64,000 nt of DNA from Hungatella hathewayi WAL-18680 (lineage in GTDB: Bacteria > Bacillota > Clostridia > Lachnospirales > Lachnospiraceae), in assembly GCF_000235505.1 (NCBI RefSeq), contig NZ_JH379028.1:997731-1061730 (forward strand), written 5' to 3'. The notes under the pieces are model-generated. The model was not told the DNA's origin. It ran no database searches and saw nothing but the letters and a program-made list of their open reading frames with translations. A program made the position numbers and the translations under genes. This document shows, one piece after another, positions 43,239 through 52,284 of the stretch; positions within the stretch are counted from its first letter, which is position 1, and every line of letters starts with the position of its first letter.

Positions 43239-44561
43239 TTAATATAAAGCGTCCAGAGCCTTTGCAAAATCGTCGCCTGTTGCATAGCTTCCTTCGTACA
43301 GTTTCACAATTACTTCCTGAATAACGGAAATCTTATCTGCATTTGCATTCAGACCCATGTTCCAGGAAAGAGGAGCTGTGGTGTTAACCAGTACTTCTGT
43401 CGTACCGTTCTGAACAGCCGGTGCTGTGTTGCTTGGATCTGCCGGGATTGAAAGGGACAGATCAGCAAAGTTCTGACCCTGTTTGCCGCTTGTCAGATAT
43501 AAAGCGAAGTCAAAAGCAGCCTGCTGATTCTCGCTGTATTTGGTGATACCGATAGAGTTTGCACCTGCGAAGGTACTGGAATTATCAACGCCGCCATCCA
43601 CTGCTGGGTAAGCGAACAGACCCCAGTTTATCTCTGAACCAGTATTGGTATTTACTTCTGAAGTGATATAGTTTGCACATACTACCATACCAACTTTACC
43701 TGTCAGACCAATCTTATTCTGGCTTGCAGGATACTCATCAGGAGCGCCATCTGCAAGGTAGCCGGCCTTTACGAAATCAATCATCTCCTGGCCTGCTTTT
43801 GCAACGCCCGGATTGCTGCTCCATCCACCGTTAGTAGCCAGTTCTTCCACAGCTGCCTGTCCAATGTGTCTTGACAGATGATAGCCAAACAGGAATGGTG
43901 CATAGGTGCTGTCCAGAGCCAGAGGCTGATAGCCTTTGTCTTTCATGGTCTGGCATGCTGTCATGAACTCAGCCCATGTCTTTGGAGCTGTGATGCCACA
44001 GTCATCAAATATATCCTTATTATAGAACACACCGCCTACGGATGGCTGCTCGGTCACACATGGGAGGAATCCAGCCCACTCAGTTGCCTGATTGTTGAAT
44101 ACGGAATAACTCTTGTCAGCGTATCCGGCTTCCTCAGCCATAGCTGTCAAATCAGCTACATAGTTCACATAGTTCTTGGAGATTCTGGTGTAATCATCCT
44201 CAAACATATCGAATTTTTCCTGAGCTTCCAGTGCGGAAGAAAGGATGTTCTTGGTCTCACGGCCTTTCCACTCGAACTTAACCTTGGCGCCGGTCTCAGC
44301 CTCGAAAGCCTCAGCCGCCTGCATAAGCGCCTGCCCCTGAGGTTCCTGACTGGTCCACATGGACCAATATGTAAGCTCCACACCGTCGTACTTTTTGCCG
44401 CCCTCTGGTGCAGCAGTCTCAGCGGTTGTCTCGCCGCTCTCAGCCTTGGTAGTCGCTGCCGGCGCGGTTGTCTCTGCCGCTTTGTCGCCGCTGCCACATC
44501 CTGCTAAAAGACCTGTGGTCATAGCCGCTGCCAGCAGAACACTTAATGTTTTTTTCTTCAT
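43239..44561 (-). CDS. Sugar-binding lipoprotein of the GH112 ABC transporter
   Basis: From ATG 44561 (with AGGAGG before it) the protein has 440 residues. It has a lipoprotein signal (MKKKTLSVLLAAAM, then LLAGC) and a Thr/Ala/Glu-rich linker. A family-1 solute-binding fold follows with LTYWSMWTSQEPQGQALMQAA and a closing helix. It would sit on the outer face of the membrane and deliver an oligosaccharide to the MalF/MalG permeases. As first gene of the operon it is preceded by a divergent control region shared with the sulfatase genes. Confidence 0.92.
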   Translation of the reverse strand: MKKKTLSVLLAAAMTTGLLAGCGSGDKAAETTAPAATTKAESGETTAETAAPEGGKKYDGVELTYWSMWTSQEPQGQALMQAAEAFEAETGAKVKFEWKGRETKNILSSALEAQEKFDMFEDDYTRISKNYVNYVADLTAMAEEAGYADKSYSVFNNQATEWAGFLPCVTEQPSVGGVFYNKDIFDDCGITAPKTWAEFMTACQTMKDKGYQPLALDSTYAPFLFGYHLSRHIGQAAVEELATNGGWSSNPGVAKAGQEMIDFVKAGYLADGAPDEYPASQNKIGLTGKVGMVVCANYITSEVNTNTGSEINWGLFAYPAVDGGVDNSSTFAGANSIGITKYSENQQAAFDFALYLTSGKQGQNFADLSLSIPADPSNTAPAVQNGTTEVLVNTTAPLSWNMGLNANADKISVIQEVIVKLYEGSYATGDDFAKALDALY

Positions 44562-44622
44562 AAATAAATCCTCCTTTTTGTCGGGCGATGCCCAATTTTG
44601 CATATCTGAAATCCATACCTAA

Positions 44623-44665
44623 ATTATATACTGACCAGGCCACCAATAGCTATCACTATATTGGT
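44623..44665 (-). promoter_or_regulatory. Control region of the ABC/GH112 operon with an operator-like palindrome
   Basis: On the minus strand TATAAT lies at 44623-44628. The -35 position (44646-44651) is poor, which suggests activator need. It is overlapped by an inverted repeat, ACCAATA (44642-44648) and TATTGGT (44659-44665) with a 10-nt spacer. The AraC regulator at 47811 is a candidate binder. Confidence 0.5.
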
Positions 44666-44769
44666 CTGTTTTTTATAATTCTTGCTATTTTTTGTTGCAT
44701 ATACATAATAAAAATTCTTTTTAGTAGGTTTTTTACCAACAGTTTGCACTATATTTTTTTATAAAATGC

Positions 44770-44798
44770 TTGATTTTTAAAATTTATTATACTATGAT
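44770..44798 (+). promoter_or_regulatory. Promoter of the sulfatase genes
   Basis: TTGATT (44770-44775), a 17-nt spacer and TATGAT (44793-44798). The leader to the ATG at 44824 is only about 20 nt and contains AAAGGAG. Confidence 0.6.
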
Positions 44799-44823
44799 GA
44801 TAAAAAAACAAAGGAGTATCATT

Positions 44824-46269
44824 ATGAGCCGTCCGAATATTATTCTTCTTATGACTGACCAGCTTCGGTGGGACTGTCTTGGATACGCCGGTCACCCCGA
44901 CGTGAAAACGCCCTATCTCGACACGCTGGCCGCTGCCGGCGTATCGTTTGACCATACATACAGCGCCTGTCCCAGCTGTATCGCCGCCAGAGCCGCCCTC
45001 CACACGGGGATGGAGCAGAGCCACCACGGCCGTGTCGGCTATCAGGATGGCATTCCCTGGGAGTATGAGCACACCCTGGCCGGGGAACTGGCCCAGGCAG
45101 GTTACTACACCCAGTGCGTCGGCAAGATGCATGTCCATCCTCTAAGAAACTATCTGGGGTTTCACAACGTGGAACTTCATGACGGATATCTGGGATATTC
45201 CAGGCGGGCCAGTATTCCCTATCAGGAATCCCAGCTGGTGGCCGACGATTATTTCTACTGGCTGAAAAATGAACTGGGAATCTCCGCCGACGTGACGGAC
45301 ACCGGGATTGAATGCAACAGCTTTGTGGCAAGGCCCTGGATGCATGAGGAGAAATATCACCCCACCAACTGGGTGACCGAGAGAAGCATCGACTTTTTGA
45401 GACGGCGCGACCCGGGAAAGCCATTTTTCCTGATGGCTTCCTATCTTCGCCCCCATCCGCCCTTTGACGCTCCTTCCCATTACTTCGACTTATACCGGGA
45501 TAAACCCCTGCGGGCCCCCTATGTGGGCACCTGGGAGACCGACGAGCTGCTGCAGAGGGACGGGCGGATCTATGATTCCAAGACCGGCCCCATCGACCCG
45601 GAGCTGATCCGGCAGGCCCAAGTGGGCTACTACGCGTGCATCACCCATCTGGACCACCAGATAGGGCGGCTGATTCTGGCGCTGAAGGAGCAGGGAGTTT
45701 ACGACAACTCCATCATCCTCTTTACCGCCGACCACGGGGAAGAACTGTGTGACCACCATATGTTCCGCAAGGCCAGACCCTATGAGGGAAGCTGCCACGT
45801 TCCCCTCATCATCACCGGAGGCAGACAGGTGCTTCCGAAGCTGAAAACTTCCGCCAGATGCGACAGCGTTGTGGAGCTTCGGGATATCATGCCCACCCTC
45901 CTCGATGCGGCAGGCGCGCCCATACCGGATACCGTGGACGGAAAATCACTCCTTCCTCTGCTTGAGAATCCCACACTGCCTGTGCGCCCCTGGCTTCACG
46001 GGGAGCATTCCTTTGACGAATATTCCAACCACTGGATTGTCACCGGAACGGACAAATACATTTGGCACTCACAGAGCGGGCAGGAGCAGTACTTCCACCT
46101 GGAGACAGACCCCCACGAGCTCACGGACCTGATTGGAAATGCTTCCTGCCAGGAGCGGATCCGGGAACTGAGGAGCTGCCTGATCGAATCCTTAGAAAAC
46201 CGCCCGGAAGGCTTTGTGGAAAACGGGCACCTGGTACCCGGACGCCCCTATCCGCCAGTCCTCTCATAA
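44824..46269 (+). CDS. Cys-type sulfatase (arylsulfatase family)
   Basis: The 481-residue protein has the alkaline-phosphatase-like sulfatase fold. The first metal-binding Asp is in LLMTDQLRWD. The formylglycine motif is CIAAR at 52-56 (C-x-A-x-R, the Ala variant), followed by AALHTG. Another metal block is FTADHGEEL. The Cys must be converted to formylglycine by an anaerobic sulfatase-maturating enzyme, which is not encoded in the window. No signal peptide is present, so it probably acts in the cytoplasm on an imported sulfated sugar. I chose ATG 44824 (AAAGGAG before it) over an earlier in-frame ATG. It is followed 22 nt later by a second sulfatase gene. Confidence 0.92.
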   Translation: MSRPNIILLMTDQLRWDCLGYAGHPDVKTPYLDTLAAAGVSFDHTYSACPSCIAARAALHTGMEQSHHGRVGYQDGIPWEYEHTLAGELAQAGYYTQCVGKMHVHPLRNYLGFHNVELHDGYLGYSRRASIPYQESQLVADDYFYWLKNELGISADVTDTGIECNSFVARPWMHEEKYHPTNWVTERSIDFLRRRDPGKPFFLMASYLRPHPPFDAPSHYFDLYRDKPLRAPYVGTWETDELLQRDGRIYDSKTGPIDPELIRQAQVGYYACITHLDHQIGRLILALKEQGVYDNSIILFTADHGEELCDHHMFRKARPYEGSCHVPLIITGGRQVLPKLKTSARCDSVVELRDIMPTLLDAAGAPIPDTVDGKSLLPLLENPTLPVRPWLHGEHSFDEYSNHWIVTGTDKYIWHSQSGQEQYFHLETDPHELTDLIGNASCQERIRELRSCLIESLENRPEGFVENGHLVPGRPYPPVLS

Positions 46270-46291
46270 CAACAAAAATCTGGAGAATATT

Positions 46292-47797
46292 ATGAAAAAA
46301 CAAATCATCCTCATTATGACAGATACAACGCGAAAAGACATGCTGGGCTGCTACGGTAATCCCAGCATGATTACCCCCAATTTAGACCGTCTGGCCACCG
46401 AGGGCATCCGCTATGAGAATGCCTATACCTGCCAGCCCGTCTGCGGTCCGGCCCGCTCCGCCATCTTCACCGGAACCTTCCCCCACACCAACGGGGAGGT
46501 GACCAACTGTGTGGCTATGGGAGACAATATCAAGACCGTAGGCCAGCGGCTCACCGACAACGGCATCCACTGCGGCTATATCGGCAAATGGCATTTGGAC
46601 GGCGGCGACTATTTCGGCAACGGCGTCTGCCCCGAAGGCTGGGATGAAGCATACTGGTACGACATGCGCCGTTATCTGGAAGAGCTGACGGAGGAGGAAC
46701 GGTTAAAATCCAGGAAATCCTCCACTTCCTATGAAGAAGATATGACGGAAGCATTTACATACGCCCACCGCTGCTCCCTGCGGGCGCTGGACTTTTTGGA
46801 AAACTATAAGGACGAAGATTATTTCCTGGCGGTCTCCTACGATGAGCCCCACGGCCCCTCCCTCTGCCCTGCCCCTTACAATACCATGTATGAGGGCTTC
46901 CGCTTTGGGGACAATCCCAACTACGAGGACGATTTAAGCCGGAAACCTCTCATGCAGCAGCTGTGGGCAGGAGAAAACCTCCACAAAACCAAGGAGGAAT
47001 TGAACCGTCCTTCCAGCAAGCTGGCCCTGTTTTTGGGATGCAACAGCTTTGTGGACTACGAAATCGGGAAGGTTCTGGACAAAATCCGGGAGACGGCGCC
47101 GGACGCCATGGTCATCTTCACCTCCGACCACGGAGACATGCTGGGCAATCACCAGCTGACCGCCAAAAATGCCGCCTGTTACAAGGAGGTCGCCAACATC
47201 CCGCTGATTATCAAGGGCGGGGAAGCCGGCAAGGTGGTGAATTACCCGGCCTCCCACATCGATTTAGTTCCCACCATCATGGACTACATGGGTCTTCCCA
47301 TCCCGAACATGCTGGAGGGAAAAAGCATGCTGCCACAAATCCACAACACAGACATCCGCATCAACGATGTGGTCTACACCGAATTTACCCGGTATGAAGC
47401 CGATCACGACGGCTTCGGCGGATTACAGATGATGCGGGCCGCCATCACCGAGCGGTACAAGCTGGTGCTTCATCTGCTGGACAGCGATGAGTTCTATGAT
47501 ATGGAAACGGACCCCTATGAAATCTGCAACCGGATTGACGAGGAGGAGTATTCCGAAATCCGCAACTCCCTGCACGACAGCATTCTGGAGCAGATGAACC
47601 GGACCAGAGACCTATACCGGGGCTACCAGTGGGCCTGCCGGAACTGGCGCAGGGACAAAACTCCGTCCTGGGCCAACGACGGCTACACCAGACAGCGGGA
47701 AAATGAAGAGTATGAGCCGAGACAGCTGGATTACGATACCGGCCTTCCCATGACAGAAGCGGTCCGGAAAAAGGTATCCAGAAATCCAAAGATTTAG
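46292..47797 (+). CDS. Second Cys-type sulfatase
   Basis: The 501-residue protein has the same fold with the canonical motif CGPAR at 51-55, then SAIFTG. Metal-binding blocks are LIMTDTTRKD and FTSDHGDMLG. It lacks a signal peptide. The start at 46292 has GGAG before it; the longer frame runs inside the first sulfatase gene. It differs clearly from the first sulfatase, so the two probably act on different sulfated positions. A third gene for an AraC regulator follows after 13 nt. Substrate is inferred from context as sulfated host glycan pieces. Confidence 0.92.
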   Translation: MKKQIILIMTDTTRKDMLGCYGNPSMITPNLDRLATEGIRYENAYTCQPVCGPARSAIFTGTFPHTNGEVTNCVAMGDNIKTVGQRLTDNGIHCGYIGKWHLDGGDYFGNGVCPEGWDEAYWYDMRRYLEELTEEERLKSRKSSTSYEEDMTEAFTYAHRCSLRALDFLENYKDEDYFLAVSYDEPHGPSLCPAPYNTMYEGFRFGDNPNYEDDLSRKPLMQQLWAGENLHKTKEELNRPSSKLALFLGCNSFVDYEIGKVLDKIRETAPDAMVIFTSDHGDMLGNHQLTAKNAACYKEVANIPLIIKGGEAGKVVNYPASHIDLVPTIMDYMGLPIPNMLEGKSMLPQIHNTDIRINDVVYTEFTRYEADHDGFGGLQMMRAAITERYKLVLHLLDSDEFYDMETDPYEICNRIDEEEYSEIRNSLHDSILEQMNRTRDLYRGYQWACRNWRRDKTPSWANDGYTRQRENEEYEPRQLDYDTGLPMTEAVRKKVSRNPKI

Positions 47798-47810
47798 AGG
47801 ATAGAAACCC

Positions 47811-48659
47811 ATGAGCATAAACCGTTACGAAATCAAACCCCAGGATTTCCAGAAGCTGAATTCTAAGCTGCTCTATATCTCCATGTCCAAGTACGAGGGA
47901 GATTGGAACAGCATCCCCCACACCCACCACTTCGCCGAGCTATTTTATGTGGTAAGCGGGAAGGGCAAATTCTGGCTGGAAAACAAGACCTATCCCATCA
48001 GTCCCAACGACTTAATCATTGTTCCGCCAAACACGGAACACACGGAGCTATCCTACAATGCCAACCCGCTGGAATACATCGTGCTGGGCATCGAGGGCAT
48101 CACCTTTCTGGATTCGGAGACATCCAGCAGCCGTGACATCTACAACTACCCGGAGCGGACCGAGCTGTCCAACCTTCTGAATCTGATTCTAAAAGAGGTT
48201 CAGGACAAGCAGCCCGGCTACCATCTGGTCTGCCAGAACCTGCTGGACGTGCTGCTGATTCAGATTATCCGCCGCCAGAAGCTGGTTCCGGCGCCCATCA
48301 GTTTCACGAAGATGACCAAGGAGTGCGGACAGATTAAACAATACCTGGATTCCAACTATGCGGACAATATCAATCTGGACAGCCTCGCCGCCATGGCCCA
48401 CATGAACAAGTATTATCTGGTCCACGCCTTCACCAAGTACACGGGGCTTTCCCCCATCAGCTACTTAAACGCGAAACGCCTGGAGTCCAGCCGGAATCTT
48501 TTGACCTCCACGGACTTCTCCATCGCCCAGATTGCCTCCAGCGTCGGCTTCTCCTCCCAGTCCTACTTTTCGCAGGCCTTCCGCAAGGAGATGAATATGA
48601 CGCCCAACGAATACCGGAAGAGAAAATCCACGGAATCAGAATCAGAAACGCCTTCCTGA
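47811..48659 (+). CDS. AraC-family regulator with a cupin sensor domain
   Basis: The 282-residue protein has an N-terminal cupin (about 25-100, with HTHHFAELFYVVSGKG and VPPNTEHTE) that would bind a sugar, and a C-terminal AraC DNA-binding domain (about 180-275, with LAAMAHMNKYYLVHAFTKYTG and IAQIASSVGFSSQSYFSQAF). AGAGGA precedes the ATG. It is the third gene of the sulfatase unit, so it probably activates both this unit and the divergent transporter-phosphorylase operon. Confidence 0.92.
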   Translation: MSINRYEIKPQDFQKLNSKLLYISMSKYEGDWNSIPHTHHFAELFYVVSGKGKFWLENKTYPISPNDLIIVPPNTEHTELSYNANPLEYIVLGIEGITFLDSETSSSRDIYNYPERTELSNLLNLILKEVQDKQPGYHLVCQNLLDVLLIQIIRRQKLVPAPISFTKMTKECGQIKQYLDSNYADNINLDSLAAMAHMNKYYLVHAFTKYTGLSPISYLNAKRLESSRNLLTSTDFSIAQIASSVGFSSQSYFSQAFRKEMNMTPNEYRKRKSTESESETPS

Positions 48660-48708
48660 AACTTTTACGGAAATTTTCTACCAAAAAAAACTTTCTATTA
48701 AAAAAAGA

Positions 48709-48751
48709 CATGGCTGCCGCAACATGTATTCTCCATCTTACAGCAGCCATG
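48709..48751. terminator. Terminator between convergent AraC and S41 protease genes
   Basis: CATGGCTGC (48709-48717) and GCAGCCATG (48743-48751) form a perfect 9-bp stem with a long loop. A-rich and T-rich flanks allow use on both strands. Confidence 0.75.
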
Positions 48752-48781
48752 CTTATTTATTCACACTTACTTCTTACCTCA

Positions 48782-50119
48782 TTACTTTTCCTTCAAAACC
48801 TCCAGCGCCTTCAGCACCTGGTTATCTTCCTCCAGCGGCACAACCGCCTTCTTCTTCAGCTCATCATCCAAATCGATCTCCACATCCGGTTTCAGACCCA
48901 CCTTGTGCAAATCAAATCCACTGGGCGTATAGTAATGGGAAGTGGTCAGCTTCACTGCCGTCCCATCCCCCAGCGGAATCAGGTTCTGGACAATCCCCTT
49001 TCCAAAGGTCTGTGTTCCCACAACCACCGCTCTGTCATAATCCATCATAGTTCCTGTGAAAACCTCAGAGGCGCTGGCCGAGTTTCCATTGACCAGAATC
49101 GCCATAGGCATATCCAGCTCGTGGTTATCAGCCTTGGGATAGCTGGAATTCACCTCGTCAAAATCGCTGGTGCACTGCAGCTTTCCATCCTTGCTGAAAT
49201 ATCTATCCCCCTTGCCGTCCTTGTCACTGGTATAGAGGAGCAGTCCGTCATGCTCATCCTCCGGCAGGATATAGGCCAGCATTTCCACCACGGAATCCAG
49301 AACACCGCCCGGGTTATCCCGAAGGTCCACCATCAGCTTCTCCATGCCCTGGCTCTCCAAATCATCCACGGCCTCCTTAAACTGCTCGCTGGTCACCGTG
49401 TCAAACTGCATGATATAGATATAGCCAACATTGTCTTCCAGCATCTGGTACTCCACCGTCGGCACAACCACCTGACGGCGCTCCACCTTCAGCTCCACCT
49501 CGTCATTATTTTCCCCGCGGAGAACGGTGATGGGAACGAAGGTCCCCTCCTCCCCACGGATATGCTCGCTGATAACCAGATCCAGGTCCATGCTGGTCAC
49601 CGCCACGTCATCCACCTTGTAGAGAATGTCTCCCGGAAGCATCCCCGCGTCAAACGCCGGCGCCCCCTCGAACACTTTGCTGACCGTGATAATGCCGGTC
49701 GAGCGCTGCTGGGACACCATGGCCCCGATTCCACAGTACACTCCGGCCGTATCCTCCTTCAGAGAATCGTAGGCGTCCTCATTGTAGTAAACGGAATACG
49801 GATCATTCAACCCATACATGAGTCCGGTGTAAATGCCGTCCTCCACGTCCTTCATATCCTCATCAAACAGAAAATATTTCCCCACAATCTGCTGAATCAG
49901 CTCCATCTTGGACGCAATCCGCTCCAGCTCCAGGCCAGCGCCCTCCCCGGACACGTCATTCTCCAGCTGTTCAGTCTGAACCTGGCTGTCAATCACCGTT
50001 CTCCCGATGAGGAAGATGCCCGCTGAAAATCCCACGATAATCAGCCCGGCAAATGCCATCACCAGCGCTCCGACCAGAACGCCTTTCCAGAATTTATTGT
50101 TATTCCTGTTGTTTTCCAT
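48782..50119 (-). CDS. S41 family C-terminal processing protease
   Basis: The 445-residue protein has one N-terminal membrane anchor (about 13-37), a PDZ domain (about 115-200, with GIGAMVSQQRSTGIITVSKV) and an S41 protease domain. The catalytic Ser lies in VNGNSASASEVF and the Lys in GTQTFGKGIVQNL. CtpA-type proteases trim extracytoplasmic proteins and often control murein hydrolases. It is the last gene of an ftsE-ftsX-M23-S41 series; the M23 gene ends 38 bp upstream. That order supports a role in cell-wall remodelling under FtsEX control. Confidence 0.93.
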   Translation of the reverse strand: MENNRNNNKFWKGVLVGALVMAFAGLIIVGFSAGIFLIGRTVIDSQVQTEQLENDVSGEGAGLELERIASKMELIQQIVGKYFLFDEDMKDVEDGIYTGLMYGLNDPYSVYYNEDAYDSLKEDTAGVYCGIGAMVSQQRSTGIITVSKVFEGAPAFDAGMLPGDILYKVDDVAVTSMDLDLVISEHIRGEEGTFVPITVLRGENNDEVELKVERRQVVVPTVEYQMLEDNVGYIYIMQFDTVTSEQFKEAVDDLESQGMEKLMVDLRDNPGGVLDSVVEMLAYILPEDEHDGLLLYTSDKDGKGDRYFSKDGKLQCTSDFDEVNSSYPKADNHELDMPMAILVNGNSASASEVFTGTMMDYDRAVVVGTQTFGKGIVQNLIPLGDGTAVKLTTSHYYTPSGFDLHKVGLKPDVEIDLDDELKKKAVVPLEEDNQVLKALEVLKEK

Positions 50120-50157
50120 AACTAGTCTCCTCTCGCATGCCTCCCTGCGGGTGTCCC

Positions 50158-51219
50158 CTACGGACTAACGAAGCCTGCCGGATTTACATAATCTCCGTTC
50201 ACACGGATGCCAAAATGAAGATGCGGCCCGGTGGAAACTCCCGTGGAACCCACCTTTGCAATCTCCTGGCCCTGTGTCACCGTTTCCCCCTCCGACACAA
50301 GCAGCTGGGAACAGTGCATATACACCGTACTGACTCCGCCGCCATGATTGATCATGATGTAATTGCCCGCGGAATAGCTGTATGTAGAGATTGTCACCTC
50401 TCCCGCCGCCGCGGCCCTGATACTGCTGCCCGACGCCGCCCCGATGTCCATACCCTTGTGGCCGGTGGACGCGCCTTCCGTTGGTGATTCCCTGGCGCCA
50501 AACTCGGAAGTGATTCTCGAACTGGATGGGCAGGGCCATATAAATTTAATATTCCCAATACTGGTGGTATTATACTTTTTCCCAATGGCCTCCGCTTCTT
50601 TTTTCGCCGCTTCCTCTTTTCGTTTTATCTCAGCCTCAATCTTCTTGATCCTGTCTTCCTGGTCCTTGATATCCTGTTCATACTTGGATATCTTCCCCTC
50701 GGCAGAGGATATCTGCACGTCAAACGCTTCCAGCTCCGACCTCTTGGCCTTCAGAAGCTCCTCCACGGACGCCCGTTTTATCTCCGTGGCATCCTTTAAC
50801 TCCATAAGCTCAGCGTGCTCCTCTTCCAGAACCGCCTCGCGTCCGGCAATATCTTTTTTTACCGCCCTGTACTCATCGAGCTTCTTCTTATCATATTCCG
50901 TAATCCTGGCAATATATTCCGCCCGGTTCAGAAACTGCCCCATGTCCTTGGACTGGAGCAGCATATCGATAAAATTCGTCTCTCCCATCTCATACATATA
51001 CTGAATCCGAAGTTTCATGGCCTGATACTGCTGCTGTTCCACCAGTTTCGCCCCCAGAAGCTCCTGACCTGCCCTCTCAATATCCATCTCCTTGTCATGA
51101 ATCTGCCATTCCAGGTTTGTTACCTCCTGGCTCACACTCTCAAGACTGGCATCCAGCTCTCTCACATAAGCCTCCATGTCCGCCTTGAGTCCTTCCAGAT
51201 TCTTGAGGGTGGTCTCCAC
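50158..51219 (-). CDS. M23 murein hydrolase activator (EnvC/PcsB-like), 5' end frameshifted
   Basis: The protein has a long coiled coil (about 1-210) and a C-terminal LytM/M23 peptidase domain with HKGMD (zinc ligands), YMHCSQL and HLHFG. All zinc ligands are present. The frame as it stands opens at an internal GTG without a site. The same frame extends upstream through a clear signal peptide (RWRRTLLAIALAAACAF, then AYG) to a stop codon, with no start codon. A start ATG at 51362 lies in another frame, and MYRKF then joins it if one base is added near 51344-51354. So the real gene probably spans 50158-51362. It follows ftsX and would be its extracellular partner. Confidence 0.85.
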   Translation of the reverse strand: METTLKNLEGLKADMEAYVRELDASLESVSQEVTNLEWQIHDKEMDIERAGQELLGAKLVEQQQYQAMKLRIQYMYEMGETNFIDMLLQSKDMGQFLNRAEYIARITEYDKKKLDEYRAVKKDIAGREAVLEEEHAELMELKDATEIKRASVEELLKAKRSELEAFDVQISSAEGKISKYEQDIKDQEDRIKKIEAEIKRKEEAAKKEAEAIGKKYNTTSIGNIKFIWPCPSSSRITSEFGARESPTEGASTGHKGMDIGAASGSSIRAAAAGEVTISTYSYSAGNYIMINHGGGVSTVYMHCSQLLVSEGETVTQGQEIAKVGSTGVSTGPHLHFGIRVNGDYVNPAGFVSP

Positions 51220-51390
51220 CTTCTTTTTCTCTTCCTCCAGAGATGACGCCTTATCCTTTGCCTTATTGATATCGGAGCTTGTACCGTATGCAGGGAAAGC
51301 ACAGGCCGCCGCCAGCGCTATGGCTAACAGCGTCCTTCGCCACCTTAGAACTTTCTATACATGCTCCCGTACTTTATTACCTTCAAATGC

Positions 51391-52284
51391 TTACGAATAG
51401 TAAAGAAACTTACAAAAAAATCCGATTCCCACACCCAGAACCATAGCGGTCCCGGCCATATATGGGAAAATCGTCTCCACCGGCAGGAACTGGAAAATCC
51501 CGGAAAGAATCTGGAACTTCTCCAGCAGATACACCACCGAACGGCGGTACAGGAAGAACATGGCAACCAGCGGCAGAACCGCTCCCATCACTCCCAGGAC
51601 CACACCTTCCACCACGAAGGGGGCCCGTATCATATAGTTGGTGGCGCCGATCAGCCGCATAATCTCGTTCTCACTCTTCCGAAATGCCGCCGCCACGTTG
51701 ATCGTATTGCTGATAAGGAAAATCGCAACCGCCAGCAGCACGCCGATAATCACCACGGACAAAATACCAATCACCCGGTTGAAGCTGGATAACCCCTCCG
51801 CCGCCGTGTTGGAATAATTTACCCTCCGGATGCCCTCGATCTGCTGCAAGTAGGCCACCATTTCGCCCTGATAGGAAATATCATTCAGGAAAATCTGATA
51901 GGAGGCCGAGTTGGCCAGCGGGTTATCCTGTGCGAATCCCTCCGCTAAGTCCTCATTTCCCTCAAAATAATCCTGTTTAGTCATCTCCCATGCTTCCTCC
52001 GCCGAGGTAAATTCAATGGACTCCACCTCCGGCCGGCTCTGAATCTGGCTTCCAATCATGGAAATCTCATCATCCGTAATTCCCTCGTCAAAAAACACGG
52101 TGATACCGACGGTGGTCTCCGCCACTTTCACCATGTGCTGAATATTGACAATCAAGGAAAAAAACAAACAAAATAAAAAAATACACGCAGAAATAGTAGC
52201 AATCGACGCCAGCGAAAACCAGATATTTCTGCATATATTAATAATGCCCTGTTTCAGGCAATACCAAAATGTACTAATCCTCAT
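51391..52284 (-). CDS. ftsX: Cell division protein FtsX
   Basis: FtsX is the membrane half of the FtsEX complex, which passes ATP-driven shape changes across the membrane to murein hydrolases. The 297-residue protein has four predicted helices (near 20-45, 170-195, 220-245 and 265-290) with an external loop after the first one (VKVAETTVGITVFFDEG). It overlaps ftsE by 11 nt. The gene for the M23 partner follows 28 bp downstream of its stop. Confidence 0.95.
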   Translation of the reverse strand: MRISTFWYCLKQGIINICRNIWFSLASIATISACIFLFCLFFSLIVNIQHMVKVAETTVGITVFFDEGITDDEISMIGSQIQSRPEVESIEFTSAEEAWEMTKQDYFEGNEDLAEGFAQDNPLANSASYQIFLNDISYQGEMVAYLQQIEGIRRVNYSNTAAEGLSSFNRVIGILSVVIIGVLLAVAIFLISNTINVAAAFRKSENEIMRLIGATNYMIRAPFVVEGVVLGVMGAVLPLVAMFFLYRRSVVYLLEKFQILSGIFQFLPVETIFPYMAGTAMVLGVGIGFFCKFLYYS

